From Glandiceps talaboti (Eukaryota; Hemichordata; Enteropneusta; Spengelidae), in the NCBI RefSeq assembly GCF_964340395.1, contig NC_135551.1:11699379-11763378 (forward strand): DNA of 64,000 nucleotides. Reading direction: 5' to 3'. Made by a program: the position numbers and the translations under genes. The number at the start of each line of letters is the position of its first letter. Positions within the stretch are counted from its first letter, which is position 1. Of this stretch, positions 22,552-35,520 are shown in pieces. The notes under the pieces are model-generated. The model saw only the letters and a program-made list of their open reading frames with translations, ran no database searches and was not told where the DNA came from.

Positions 22552-22993
22552 CTATATTACAAATATACACCATCATAATATAAAGATAAACAAAAACTGA
22601 GAAGGTTTAATTTATCTACAACAAAATCACACTGTAGTACACTCATATCCATTGTGTATCACAACAATTTATGTAAGTTATACACATGACTATTAATAGC
22701 CTGAACAAAAGTTGTGATTTTGAATACTGTTTTGGAAAAGTGATGGTCTTTATCTCAATAAAAAGTGAAATGTTTTTAAGTATTGGAAATTGTAAAAGTA
22801 TCTATCAAATCTATGTTGTTTCATAGATATTGCAAGGCACAGTTATCATATCTTATGTTTCCATGGTTACTGAAATGTTATTACAAGTATCATTACATAA
22901 TGCTCACACTGAACTCTCCAATGAAAAGCTAAAAAATACCTTAATATGATTTTTGTACTGGTAATTTGTCACTGTAACATATTCTATACATAC

Positions 22994-23460
22994 CTTTGAT
23001 GGGTCATCCCTTGTATAGCTGTCTACCATATCAAACAAATCTGATAACAGTTGTTGACATTTAGTCATATCTTTCTGTATCTCATCAATCATTTGCTGTT
23101 TCTGGTCTACTAGATTCTGTAGCTCTTTCACCTTTAGAGAGAGGAATTCATCTTCCTGTGTAGATTGTACCTTAGACTGTGCCAGTTGTCTTGATAAAGT
23201 TTCTACTTTCTTTTGTGCATCTTTTAGTAGAATTTTCCTTGTTTCCAGTTCAAAGTCTTTCTGACCTACAGACACTTTCATTACTACCTCAGATGATTCC
23301 TTCTCCTTCTTTAATTCTCCATTTTCTATTGTGAGGTTTCTGATCATTCTTAAGTACTCTTTTTCCGATACTGCATCTGTCAACAACGGAACACCTCTGA
23401 GATTTCCACTGTTTGTGTCTGCATATTTGGTGTCAATGTCTATACCATCACTGTTAAGAT
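22994..23460 (-). CDS. Coiled-coil exon (exon 12)
   Basis: A 467-bp exon, phase 1 in and 0 out. After a short polar leader (DLNSDGIDIDTKYADTNS) it encodes a heptad-rich helix: LRMIRNLTIENGELKKEKES, KVETLSRQLAQSKV, and LKVKELQNLVDQKQQMIDEI. This predicts a coiled coil for self-association between the Lys-rich module and the ankyrin repeats. Acceptor TTCACAG, donor GTATGT. Confidence 0.85.
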
Positions 23461-24566
23461 CTGTGAAATGTAAAATATATGTTATTTGTTTCTAGGATGA
23501 CTCAACAATAAAGCTGACTCAAAGTGGTGTTGTCAGAGTTGAGTCAAGTGTTGCCACCGACTGTGTAAAGGTTGACAAAATTTACTGTTAGCAGTACATT
23601 TTGTTTTGTACATGTAGTTTGGAAGACTCATTACAGCCCTACCAGTAACCATCATAGTGGCCATCCTTGCATCTTAATACTGTCATGGTCATGTCAGTTT
23701 TATACATAAAAATAGCTATATTTCTCAGCGTGTTATAATTAAATGTTAAGCTAATACTTGCTATAGGTACATTAACATCCTGTTGGGTTTTACCTCTGGG
23801 TTTTACTTGTCACCATCAATTTCTCGTGCATACAAAGCATTCACAGTCATTCAAATGACATCATAGGGTAACATCAAAACAGACAGGGTTATATATCAGT
23901 TGATTCATCATCATGTCATATCATGTCACATTTATGTGGCCCCCTACCAATAACAGTGGCTGCAGCATAAGTGAGGTATAATTCTAACTTACATCTCAGT
24001 CCATTAATATAGTAGTGTTATATTAATAACTTATAGTTGTATCCCCATAGTATAGCACTACCATACTTGTGAAATGAACATGATAGTCAAAATAAGTTAC
24101 AAGTTGATGAAAGAGTCATACTTTCTACTATATTCTTTAGATTTATTTGATTATTATGTACAATAATATTTTTAGCTTACACACACATTGACTTGTACAC
24201 TTTTTTGGTCACAGTCAATAGTTATACTACAAAGCAGCATTCACAGTCAAGGTATTTATTAAACTGTATAGGTATGATAATATTACTATATCAATAGATT
24301 CTGCGACATGTAAGATAACAACTAAAGTCTTAATAGTCAAGTACCTTGGTTTGATGTTCTTCACAGAAGATGAATATCACCAAACTGTTTGCAAGTGTAC
24401 ACATGCATATTAACAAGAAAATACTTGTGACCTACAGTTTGTCACTACTCGTCTAGCAACTCATACTATGACTTTAAGTCACTCATATTTTCCTTTGCTG
24501 AACGGAGAAAAATTTTTTGGGGAAATATCTAGAAATAATGTTATAATTGCAATTGAGGGCTATTAT
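23461..24566. other. Intronic DNA, nothing recognised
   Basis: No exon or named repeat recognised. Confidence 0.5.
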
Positions 24567-24708
24567 AGGCATTTACTTACCATCGATGATGTGCCTGTGT
24601 ATTCTTATACAGTGGTGTTGATTTCTATCCAATAGGCATTTACTTACCATCAATGATGTGCCTGTGTATCACTTTACCACTTATACAGTGGTGTTGATTT
24701 CTATCCAA
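24567..24708. repeat. Tandem duplication of an exon 3' end and its donor
   Basis: 24567-24633 repeats 24634-24708 ('aggcatttacttaccatc', 'gtggtgttgatttctatcc') with one substitution and loss of about 10 bases. The duplicated piece includes the splice donor of exon 11, so a second donor lies downstream in the minus-strand sense. Confidence 0.8.
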
Positions 24709-24965
24709 TACCAGTAATTTCTTTATACCAAGCAAAGATAACATTCCTGCCTTGGCACTCATAAGTTTTCTGAGCAGGCCTCCAGACTTTGTTTTAAGGA
24801 CTGCAACATTTCTGATTTCTTTAGCCACCTGGTCAACTCCCTTTGCTTTCACTTTGTAGTTCTGCCTTGCTTTCACAGCTTCATTGTGGATCTTACTGAT
24901 AACCTTTTCCACTCTCCTTTTGTCAAACATATCAGGGTCAATTGATATTATAGCAAGGTCTGTTT
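24648..24965 (-). CDS. Lys/Arg-rich module exon (exon 11)
   Basis: A 318-bp phase 1-1 exon. It begins ETDLAIISIDPDMFDKRRVE and continues with a basic helical stretch (NEAVKARQNYKVKAKGVD) and LLSLLGIKKLLVLDRNQHHC-like hydrophobic residues. No domain recognised. Acceptor ATTACAG, donor GTAAGT. Confidence 0.8.
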
Positions 24966-25147
24966 CTGTAATGATTGTATTTGAAATACCAATTTGAAAT
25001 ATGTACATACATATTGTAAAATTATGGAGGATAAAAATGTACATGGAAATAGAGATATTGCTAAGTTAATTATTTTACATCTCTAAGGTTCAACTGGGCT
25101 AAAAACATTTGACCTGTTTGTGGATTATAAGAAAATACTCTATTCAC

Positions 25148-25241
25148 CTTTAGACCGTACAACAGCACTTTCATTCTCCTCTGATTGCTTTTCATCAACA
25201 ATCTTGTCCTTTGTATGTTGGCCTTCTTCTTTGGCAATAAT
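25148..25241 (-). CDS. Charged linker exon (exon 10)
   Basis: A 94-bp exon, phase 0 in and 1 out, reading IIAKEEGQHTKDKIVDEKQS followed by EENESAVVRSKG. Acceptor AATTAG, donor GTGAAT. Low complexity; supported mainly by phase continuity with its neighbours. Confidence 0.7.
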
Positions 25242-26360
25242 CTAATTATCAAATGAAAACATTCTTCAATAAGCTGGGCAGACAACACACTACATGCATA
25301 CACATCTATATGTTTACAAGCAGTTTTTAAAAAGACAACAACGACAATAACATGTAGACAAAAAGATAATGAATTATGCATGATGCAAGTACATGTATAT
25401 GAAGTAAAAGTTGAGAATACATGTATACAGATTTAATGAACTTTCATTTTAGTAGAAAGTTTTTCAGCTGTGTTAATTCATGCCTTGCTTCCTATAAAGT
25501 GTATGATAGCACCAAGAGGGCGCCCTCTGTGTTGTGCAACTTATCAAGTTGTTGGATGTTGACACAACTGATTTCCTTGGGTACTTAATGGTGATGACAT
25601 TGACAATGGTGTATTTCTAAGGATGTGAAAAATCTGGGTCAATATAGAGGATGCTTGAATGACTATACAGTCTATAGTAACCATAAAACAAATGACTTCA
25701 CGATAACACTTGCACAAATGATATTAAAGTGCACAACAGTCTATATATAAATATCTTGAAATTGTTTGTCTATAGGTTTGTTGCTAGTCATTCCTAAGTT
25801 TATTTTTGGAATAGTCCCTAAAATATACAGTACAGACTTTACACGATAATCGGTACTGCCAAAATGGATCAAGTCTACTAAAAGAATATGTACGAATGTG
25901 GTCTTCACTTAAAATCTAATATCTGTACCAGACTAAGGCCTAAAAAAAATTGGTTCCAGTACCCGACCCCACCTAGTTTTTCACTGCCGACCCTTTACTT
26001 TTTTAAAATGTATTTGAGAGAAAAAAATGCAAAAATTGTAAAGTCTCACGAGAAAGAGACTGAAAGACAATCTAAAACTCTTCTTCCAATCTGTAATGGC
26101 TGTACATCCGATAGGAAGACATAAATAACACAGTGACCATTTGGAAAACAATGGAAAACTGAGCTAGACATTCACAGAAATAAAATATAATAAAATAAAA
26201 TAAAAAATCTACCTACCCTCCCTATTCTAAAATTGAGCATAATCAGAACCACACAATTTTTTTATGGCCTAAGTTGAAAACTGACTTGAAATGATTGTGA
26301 ATGTGATGACTGATGGATACACTGACAAAGTTTCCCAGATCATGTTAACACATTTCATAC
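25242..26360. other. Intron with a dispersed repeat fragment
   Basis: 25960-26040 ('cccgaccccacctagttttt') matches, diverged, the repeat at 14890-14970. Otherwise nothing recognised. Confidence 0.5.
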
Positions 26361-26497
26361 CTTATGGGGTAGGTCAGGAGTGCTTTGTCTACTTTCGGTT
26401 GACAGGCCAGAAGCACATGTGCCTTCCTTATTAATGGTGATGAGCTCTTTGTTTTCTCCACAGATACCACAGCTCTTCTCTTTTGGTTGAGGCACAT
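26361..26497 (-). CDS. Linker exon with a Cys-x2-Cys pair (exon 9)
   Basis: A 137-bp exon, phase 1 in and 0 out: DVPQPKEKSCGICGENKELI then TINKEGTCASGLSTE. The CGIC pair and a later Cys resemble half a zinc site, but no complete finger is visible. Acceptor ATGTAG, donor GTATGA. Confidence 0.72.
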
Positions 26498-26618
26498 CTA
26501 CATGTACATGAAATTAAAAATTTGACAAGGTATGGTATTTGTCTATCACCTTGCAACTATAAACAATTTAGCTAAAAATTGAATGTACATTTTTTTGAGG
26601 CACATAAGCTTTTCTTAC

Positions 26619-26696
26619 CCATCACATTGTCGACACTAGCACCTATGGTATATTCATGTTGATTGTCCATTTTCTTCAATGCACTCAATGTAGCAC
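26619..26696 (-). CDS. Small linker exon (exon 8)
   Basis: A 78-bp phase 1-1 exon reading GATLSALKKMDNQHEYTIGA then SVDNVM. Acceptor TTAGAGAG, donor GTAAGA. Supported by splice sites and phase only; it can be skipped without a frame change. Confidence 0.6.
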
Positions 26697-26950
26697 CTCT
26701 CTAAATACTGATGCAATATTTTGGCCTTATACCTGAAAATGTTCTAAGCAGTTTCTTAAGGTGTAAATTTTTCCACAATTGAAAACTAAGCAACCTATTT
26801 AAAAGTAGCTGTACTACTATTTACATATAACTAGTTTAACACATGCATATAGTTTGTGACAGACTTATATAAGCCAAGACACATCACTACATCTGCAAGT
26901 GCCCTTATACTTGATTTGTGCTTGAAAATATGTATTGTTTTCCACCATAC

Positions 26951-27364
26951 CTTCTAGATCTGTTGTAAGTATAAGCTTACACAGTTCATACTGCCATCTT
27001 TCAATAGTTGTCTGTAATGGTATCCTAGTTGCACTTGATCTTTCAAGGATATCTTCAGTGATAATATCTTTCTCAAACAGCCAATTCAGTTTTCCACTTT
27101 CATAATCTTGCCAAAGAGATTCCAGTGAGTCCAGATTTGAGCAGTCCAACACCACTGATAAACAGCCTTGCCCCACTTTCTCCACTTCTAGTCCTTCCAT
27201 ACTTTCTACATGGTCTCTCACCCGAGGAAGATCATTCAGTGATGTTATTTGCTCTAGACAACCATCAATGTCTCTCGTGGTCAATGTTGCTGCTTTTCCT
27301 GGGCGCATGGTCCATTCAGTAGGTACAGTTGGAATAACTTTCATTTCTAACTTGCCAGAAGTAC
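26951..27364 (-). CDS. TRADD-like N-terminal domain exon (exon 7)
   Basis: A 414-bp phase 1-1 exon. The core GQGCLSVVLDCSNLDSLESL, followed by WQDYESGKLNWLFEKDI and ITEDILERS, matches the beta-helix signature I know from the TRADD-like N-terminal domain of many invertebrate NACHT and death-domain proteins (hydrophobic strand, L-D-C, Leu-x2-Leu-Trp-x-Asp-Tyr-x-Ser-Gly). In such proteins it likely mediates adaptor-type protein contacts. Acceptor AACCAG, donor GTATGG. Family assignment is by motif memory. Confidence 0.85.
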
Positions 27365-28770
27365 CTGGTTTGAAAAATAATCAATGTTAGTATGTTACTT
27401 TAATTTGTGGATTATTGCATATGATCATATAATCATGGTTAATGCCAGGGGGATGACTCCCCCAACTGCACAGGCTGCAATCTGAAACGAAACACTTATA
27501 TCCTGTTACACTATAGTAAATTACTAACTAACATCTCCACTCAGCCTTTCACTGCTAACATTCGTACAGTGAGCACAAGTACCATCACCCACCCTCCCCT
27601 AATTACACACCTTGCATGTACCAAACTCCCGCCTATACGTAATACTCCACTCACACATAATGCTCTGACCCCACACATACACCAAAGGCTACCACCAAAC
27701 AGGTACCATACACTCCATCGTGAGGAGACCCACCCAAGGCACACTCCATGACATGGCTGTTTGCTAAGATGCCTGCCAAAACGCTGGTCCACCCTGTTTA
27801 CAGTACATGTCCCCACTGGTGGCTGGTAACACTCAAGTATCACGTCTTCCATGGTGTGAGGTTTCTCATCAGGTGAGTGACTTCACAACATGGCTGTTTG
27901 CTAGAACATCTGCACATGGAGCTTGCCTCCCCACAGCACATCCTGTCTCCGAGGCATCATTTATTGGCATTAACAGATTTTTTTTTTTTCCTAAAATGAA
28001 TGTAGTTCAGAGGTGCTATATGCAAGAAATCTCTATTCTTTATACATACGGTTCAAACCTTCAAAAAAATCAAAACGTGTTTAATAGAAGCTTGACAGTA
28101 AAAGATGCAGGGTGGAGCTGGAAACATGTCCACCTCTCATGGGGTCCTCGTGAGTCTTCAATGGAAGCTCTGGGGGGTTTTATAACATGAAATTATATGC
28201 CATTTTGAGTAATCATTTCCAAGTTTTATAAGACAGGTCAGAGGATCATTTTGGTTGACTAAAAATCTCACTGTCATCTGAGGTGTAATGATGCTATTAA
28301 GAGTTCTGGAGGTTTTGGGCTCTTAAATTTTATTTCATCCACTTTATCCATAGCCTTTTAGGTTCTAATTTCAAATCGAAATGTTGATGTATGTTTTAGC
28401 AGGCATAAAGACTTTGGGGACAAGACAAATATATGTACTACAGTTCATTCAGTCATCTCATTGTAGAAAAGAATTAATCTTCCATCACAATAAACACAGT
28501 GACCCATCAATCAATCCTCAAAAATAATGTCGGTGTACTCGAAATGCATAGCTCCATAACTGATAGATAAATATTTTAACATGTGTCTATGCCTACAATT
28601 CACATCCAGGGGGATTTTGGGGATTTGAGTAGAGATGTTACTTCTGCACTATCAAAGTTTATAATATTGTTGGTAAGCATATATATATTGTAATCTTGTT
28701 TGTGTAATACAGCTTTACTTCTCAGTATTGAGCGCTTTTCCTTCAGTTTATGACTTACCTCTTACACTGA
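27365..28770. other. Intron, partly strand-biased C-rich sequence
   Basis: 27540-27960 is notably C-rich and G-poor on the plus strand and holds the repeated phrase 'catggctgtttgcta' (about 27753 and 27890), probably an old repeat. No exon supported. Confidence 0.45.
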
Positions 28771-28776
28771 ATTAGT

Positions 28777-28863
28777 ATATATATATATATATATATTATA
28801 TAGAAGTAAAAAATATATAATGCTGCTAGGACTGTAGTACAAAGAAATGCTTATGCATTTTTT

Positions 28864-28953
<90 letters not shown>
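28777..28953. repeat. (TA)n microsatellites
   Basis: Two (TA)n runs, about 28777-28796 and 28866-28953. Tyr/Ile ORFs over them are artefacts. Confidence 0.95.
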
Positions 28954-28955
<2 letters not shown>

Positions 28956-29418
28956 ACCATAAGATAGTATATATGTCACAACAGATAAAGTTTGTCAGGA
29001 GATTAGGGCTACTATGTATGGTTATTTTTTATAAATTAATATAGAAATGGAACAAAACAACTTGATCTCTCTATATCGAAGAGTAGCTAAATGCAATTTA
29101 GATTTAACTTTATAATCTATGAAGATTCCCATTACAGAACTTTAAATATTTGCTTGCACATGTAAGCATAGCATCAAAGAACTTATTCAGAACAAACTAG
29201 CCTGTATTGATAGTCATGAAAATTCAGCAAAATATTTAGATTAATTACATGATTATTTGTCATTTTAATTATAAAGTCGATTTAATTGTTACAAGCTCAG
29301 TCTCAGTCTCACTTTAAATCTATAGATATCAAGTAATGGTGGAATGCACTCTAGCACTATACATATTACAACATAGGAACAAAGGTTTGCACCGAGTTTC
29401 AATTATTGACCCTGTCTC

Positions 29419-29450
<32 letters not shown>

Positions 29451-30204
29451 ATCAGAAATCCTTTTCACTGAAACTTTTTTAAAACAAAAACATCATTAAA
29501 TGCCTGTCAACTGACTGACTTGCAACTGTATAAATTGTTTTAAATAACTGAACTTGCAATTAAACAAGAAATAAAGATGATTTGTGTGAATCTGAGATAC
29601 ATATATTTAATCCAAAAGCACACACAGTGTGAGTTAGATTACAATCTGCTACATCAATTAACTTACTCAACCAAATTCCATCGAAAAATCTTTCCATTGG
29701 ATACAAACACAATAAGGGCTTTATATTTGTTTCTCAATGTAACACCATTAAAAAAATTTAGAGGAAAAAAATGTTTCAAAAATAAGTGTGTGTGTACATG
29801 TTGTTGACACTTGTCAGTTAATATTAATCATTACTTTAACAATATGCATGCCTTAGAAATGATAATTTAATCCAAAGTCAGATTGAAACTATAATGACCT
29901 ATTTGTTTTATAGATCCTGCATTCCAGTATGTGTTGTTGGGTTGTCATCTTACCATTCGCCAAGCCTCCAGCCAGGACTATTTCAAATCAAAACTGAAGC
30001 ATATGGTGTGCTTTAGCCATTCAGAGCTACAGAACAGAACATTGCTCTACAAATTGGCACTATAGATATTTGATTGATCGATTGATAGATTGAGGAGTGA
30101 TATTGTGGTTTCTTTTAATCCTACAGTGAAGATTTCTCATCATTCAACTGGATTACATAAATATAGGGTCGGTCGGGTAAAGGGAATATTAAAAAAAAAT
30201 AGCA
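28954..30204. other. Intronic DNA, nothing recognised
   Basis: Contains a (CAAAA)n run at about 29425-29451. No exon supported. Confidence 0.5.
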
Positions 30205-31196
30205 CCAAAGGTATTGTAGCACAACTGAACAGTTTTTAAAAATGTTTATCAACATGTTGATGCATGCTAGGTATATGTGTTCATTTGCTGAATGACTATC
30301 CAGTTGCCTATCGTATCCAACCATGTTGTTATCTTTGCAATATATGCGATCATTTGGCTGTTGTTATGGGCGTGGTCATGTTGCTAGACATATTTGCATA
30401 CATTTTTTTATGTTTGTTCACTTGTCTATGAATCCCTGATGTTATATTTGCAATATACGTGATCATTTGGCTGTTGCTATGGGTGTGGTCTCGTTGTTAG
30501 GTATATTTGCAGACATTATTTGAAAGTTTATGCATTTGGCTATTAATCCCTGATATTATCTTTGCAATATACATGATCAGTTGGCTGTTGCTATGGGTGT
30601 GGTCCTATTTCTAGGTACATTGCATACACTTTGTTTATGTTTATTCATTTGTCTATCAATCCCAGTTGTTATCTTTGCAATATACGTGATCATTTGGCTG
30701 TTGCTATGGGTGTGGTCCAGTTTCTAGGTACATTGCATACACTTTGTTTATGTTTATTCATTTGTCTATCAATCCCAGTTGTTATCTTTGCAATATACGT
30801 GATCATTTGGCTGTTGCTATGGGCAAGTTTACATACATTTGTTATAAATGTTTTTTCACTTGTCTATTAATCCCTGTTATCTTTGTCAAAAATACCACCA
30901 TTTGGCTGTTGCTATGGGCGTGTTCATGGTTGCTAGGGATATTTGCATACAATTTTTGAATGTTTACTCACCTACCAGATGATATTGTTATTTGACCAAA
31001 ATATACTGCCATTTGGTTGCTAAGAGCGTGGTCATGGTTGCTAGGGCAATTGTGTCAAAGTATTTGAAGAAGGTCTGTAGAATAACACTTCTAGAAACAT
31101 CTCACCAAATTTCAGTCTCACTGATCATGTATTTTTTGAGATATAAATTTCGACCATATTCCTTCATCAATACATCCCCAGATGCATCCCCATTAA
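30205..31196 (+). repeat. Dispersed intronic repeat, second long copy
   Basis: Starts 'ggtattgtagcacaactgaa', then about seven diverged monomers around 'tttggctgttgctatgg', then the tail module ('ctagaaacatctcaccaaat'). Interrupted at 31196/33374 by a Harbinger-like element; its tail resumes at 33377 and ends near 33560. Confidence 0.75.
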
Positions 31197-33373
31197 GGGA
31201 GTGATCAGTTTTTACGGCCTGGGGTGGGCCGGTGACTTTTTGTTCATGTTGTACTTAAAAATAGTGACCCCCCTGCAATTCATTCACAAAACAACCCAAC
31301 CCCCCCTCTGACAAATAAAAAACCACAATGACCCCCCCCCCCCCCATCTGTTGACAAGAAACATTCTTTTTGTTCTTGCAAAAGACACTCTATTCTCAAA
31401 GCATAATACCGCACACTGCACAGTTAATTTTACATGTTACATTTTCATTAATTTTAAGTGTATCTGGTAAATTGCTATCCCAAATCCATTGCTTCACATG
31501 TATAAAGCTCTTTAGATAGGAACCCTATGAAAAGTATAATTGTCTGTTCATGGAGGTACACAATATTCATGGTTTAGTAACCAAAAGATCTAGGATATCT
31601 CTTAGATTGAGTGAACTATTAATATTTATTAATTCAGCTAATTATCAAGTACAGTATTATAAATGGAGTTAATATACTTGTAAACCCATGTCAATAACTG
31701 TCACACATAATGATGTACTCGCATCATATAATGAATTGTTTACATCATATAAAGATATGTTCACATCATATAGTCAATATATTGTTTTCTTTAGAGTTAA
31801 CACAACTGTGGCTTTCCATACTTGTACACGTTTGCACTCCTCAAGGTTTTGAATAATGAAATGTGATAAATGTCATTGTTTCAAAACAGAAATTAAAAAA
31901 TGTCATAAAAATGTTTTCTGTACTACAGCAGTTTCTAAACTATTTACTAATTCAATTCACTTACTACTGGCTATGTTGTCCAGTATATTGTTGGCAACAT
32001 GATAGCCTTGAAAATAAATACACTCTAATACCAAGGAAATGTAACATTATGATCTGCTGACAAAATTTTACTCTCAGTATACAGTCACTCAATGTGGATA
32101 CTAGATATTCCAGAGGAGATTAAAATCTAATTTTTCTCATAACTTTGCACCGTGCCAGTACTATAGAAGTTCTGGCTACAGTAAATAGCCCTTTACTAGA
32201 TCTTCATCAAACAAGTCTGTGTTTATAACTTTGTTTATCAGTCATTCACATAATATATATTCCCTGAGAATCCGATTAATGTTGTGTTCACCTTGGACTA
32301 TATTTCTTTCTTGGTAGTTTATGGTGTAAAACAATAGCAAGAGAAAATGGGGTTTCACATGTAGCCTAGTAACATGTATTAAACTTGGTGATGGTCACAG
32401 GTATCAGAGAAGAAGTGAAACACAAACACAGAAAAGTTATTTTCATAAGACATGTAGTTCGTACTATAGCTATGCCAAATAACAGTATAATAGTTTGTAC
32501 ATGTATGATAAATCAACATATTTGGGGTGAGATCATTAGGTAAAAAAACTAATTCTTTTAGTAAGGCCTTAGAACCCCTTCCTCACCCCTTCTAACTAAA
32601 TTGGTAAAATTGTTGCAGACAGCACAATCAATTTCAAATCAGTATGTAGTATCATGTAGTGCTATGAATACAAAACCAGTATGTAGTGAGGAAAAAACAG
32701 CTTTTTCATTGGCACAATAATGTATTTTAGGGCCGTGCATAACACATTTTTTTCCCATTTTTCAATTTGACATTTTTAGAAATGTTTGTGTTGGGGTACA
32801 AAACAGATTTCATTATAAAGGACGTCCTCTCACCCCACCCCTCACTAAAAGAATTTAGTTTTTACCCTAAATTGAACTATTGATCTCAACCATAAATCAA
32901 TTTGGAACTTCTAATGGAGATGATCATAGTTATCATACATTATATGTACAAAAATGTATAGGAACTAGACTAACTATACACATGGACATTGAATATCCAA
33001 TATCTACACACAGGCTGGGTCAGGCACTTTCAGTCACAGTGTTTGCCACATATTATTTCAAAGTGTCCTAAATTGGTTATGTTTGTACACAATTCCACAT
33101 GTTCAGGTCAATGGAGGAACAGATTTTAGAGCCAGTAAATCTTAAGGTATTTCATTTCTTATGTGTTACATGTACAGCTACACATGCAAGTTTTTGTACC
33201 ACAAGATGACACAATGCAACTCATGGCGTGCAATAGCGAGAAGTCAATTTTCAAACAAATAACTGTTGCTTAAAGGTGGCCATGGTGCAGTGTTGTGATG
33301 CCATACCATATACCCCCCCCCCCCCCCCTCTGATTTTTCGGCCCACCCCCGGCCGTAAACACTGATCGCTCCC
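31197..33373. mobile_element. PIF/Harbinger-like non-autonomous element, 2.2 kb
   Basis: Ends 'gggagtgatcagtttttacg' and the complement of 'gggagcgatcagtgtttacg' form inverted repeats. TAA flanks both sides (31194-31196, 33374-33376), and joining the flanks restores a sequence matching the uninterrupted copy near 18075. Three-base TAA duplications suit PIF/Harbinger. Inside are C-rich runs (31275-31345, 33310-33329) and no supported ORF. Confidence 0.78.
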
Positions 33374-33376
33374 TAA

Positions 33377-33560
33377 GTTTCAGCCCAATCTGCTGAGTAG
33401 TTTTGGAATTAGAGATTTTTGACCAAAAAGACACATTTTAGTCCTAATTTGCATATTACTGATGGACTCATCATGTCATGAACAAATCTTAGTTTACTCC
33501 CCTAAGAACGTTTCCACCAAATTTCAGGCCAATCTGCCAGGTAGTTTTGGAGTTTAAGTT
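33377..33560 (+). repeat. Tail of the interrupted dispersed repeat
   Basis: Contains 'cagcccaatctgctgagtag' and 'gaccaaaaagacacatttta', the tail module of the family. Lacks the (CA)n tract and terminal motif; followed by a short 'gctat' repeat. Confidence 0.7.
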
Positions 33561-33622
33561 TTTGCTATGCTATGCTATGCCACGCTACAAAATCCTGTGC
33601 CAGGAAAAGATACATAACTTAC

Positions 33623-33715
33623 CATAGGGATCACTGATTGGCAGGCCTGGTTGCTGTTCAGGAGTTTCTGGTGAGCCTTGGTTGGAACTTTCTTGAGTAT
33701 TCCCCTGTTCACTTC
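33623..33715 (-). CDS. Ser/Gln/Pro-rich linker exon (exon 6)
   Basis: A 93-bp phase 1-1 exon: GSEQGNTQESSNQGSPETPE then QQPGLPISDPYG. Acceptor GTTCAG, donor GTAAGT. Disordered linker; skippable without frameshift. Confidence 0.75.
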
Positions 33716-33946
33716 CTGAACACGTAAAAATGAACCCCATGATGTCATAAACTGAACATATTAATTTAAAATCATTTCTATTACATGGATAGTAAGACAT
33801 CTAGCTACGATCCAAATATGCCAGGTACAAAATATCATTACTTGGGATAGCAGCAGCCATGTTCAGACACCTACAGTAAGCTAAATGTACAAGATGAAAC
33901 TCCAACTCCTTTTTACAAGTTATTGATATCCTTATGTTTGTCTTAC

Positions 33947-34042
33947 CATTTGAACTGTCCTGATCACCCTCTGTATGAACCTCACTCGTAGACATCGCGG
34001 TTTGGGTTGGTGTCTGTCCACTATAAGATGGGGTATGTTTTC
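33947..34042 (-). CDS. Thr/Ser-rich linker exon (exon 5)
   Basis: A 96-bp phase 1-1 exon: KHTPSYSGQTPTQTAMSTSE then VHTEGDQDSSNG. Acceptor TTTTAG, donor GTAAGA. Disordered linker. Confidence 0.75.
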
Positions 34043-34217
34043 CTAAAACAAAGAATCCCATAGCTATATTAATGTCTCCATGATTCATTTACATCAATGG
34101 TCTCATACTGGGTAAGTATGCAAACTTCATCATTGTCTTTCATTTTAGCAGTAATCCATCTACAAAATCCTAAACTACTGTACTTTGCACAGGATGAAGT
34201 TGGCACAACAGCCTAGG

Positions 34218-35340
34218 GTATGGAAAGCCACAACTGACTTAAGTGTGCAATTACTATTATTGTATGTGCAAATACTATGTTATTATGTGCATTCAATAGT
34301 TTATTGTGTGCTTACCTTAAGTTATTATGTGCATACTGTATTATTCTATGTACAGTTACTATTATTGTATGTGCAAACACTATGTTATTATGTGCATTAA
34401 ATAGTTTATTATGTACAGTTACTATTATTGTATGTGCAAACACTATGTTAGTATGTGCATTTGATAGTTTATTATGTACAGTTACTATTATTGTATGTGC
34501 AAACACTATGTTGGTATGTGCATTTAATAGTTTATTATGTACAGTTATTATTATTGTATGTGTAAACACTATGTTATTATGTGCATTGAATAGTTTATGT
34601 ACAGTTACTATTATTGTATGTGCAAACACTATGTTATTATGTGCATTTAATAGTTTATTATGTACAGTTACTATTATTGTATGTGCTAACACTATGTTAT
34701 TATGTGCATTAAATAGTTTATTATGTACTAACCTTAAGTTATTATGTGCATACTGTATTATTCATTGTACAGTTACTATTATTGTATATGCTAACGCTAT
34801 GTTATTATGTGCATTAAATAGTTTATTATGTACTAACCTTAAGTTATTATGTGCATACTGTATTATTAAATGTACAGTTACTATTGTTGTATGTGCAAAC
34901 GGTATGATATTATGTGCATTAAATAGTTTATTATTCACTGTTACTACTATTGTATGTGCTAACACTATGTTATTATGTGCATTAAATAGTTTATTATGTA
35001 CTAACCTTAAGTTATTATGTGCATACTGTATTATTCAATGTACAGTTACTATTATTGTATATGCTAACGCTATGTTATTATGTGCATTAAATAGTTTATT
35101 ATGTACCAACCTTAGGTTATTATGTGCATACTGTGTTATTCAATGTACAGTTACTATCATTGTATGTGCTAACATTATGTTATTATGTGCATTAGACAGT
35201 TTGTTATGTACTAACCCTAAGTTATTATGTGCATACTGCATTATTCAATGTACAGTTACTATTATTCTATGTGCTAACGCTATGTTATAACTTTAACTCG
35301 ATAGTATATTATGGACAGACTTTAGGACATTATGTGCATA
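34218..35340 (+). repeat. Left arm of the foldback element
   Basis: Tandem units read 'actattattgtatgtgcaaa', 'cactatgttattatgtgcat'. More diverged and shorter than the right arm. A 337-codon ORF across it is a repeat artefact. Confidence 0.85.
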
Positions 35341-35520
35341 CTCAACATAGTACTATCATTGTTCTGTATGGAGGATTTTGAGGGAAAAAAATTTGTTTCC
35401 AGGTGAACCAGAAAAATTTTTTTTTTGATCCTGTAATGGCTTGAGAAAAAAAAATTGTCATAACAGACAGAAGTGGAAAAAAAAAATTGTCAGAAATGAG
35501 CAAATTTGGAAACCTTATTC

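Noticed and set aside
28762-29044. Tyr-Ile repeat ORFs
   Set aside because: Translation of (TA)n.
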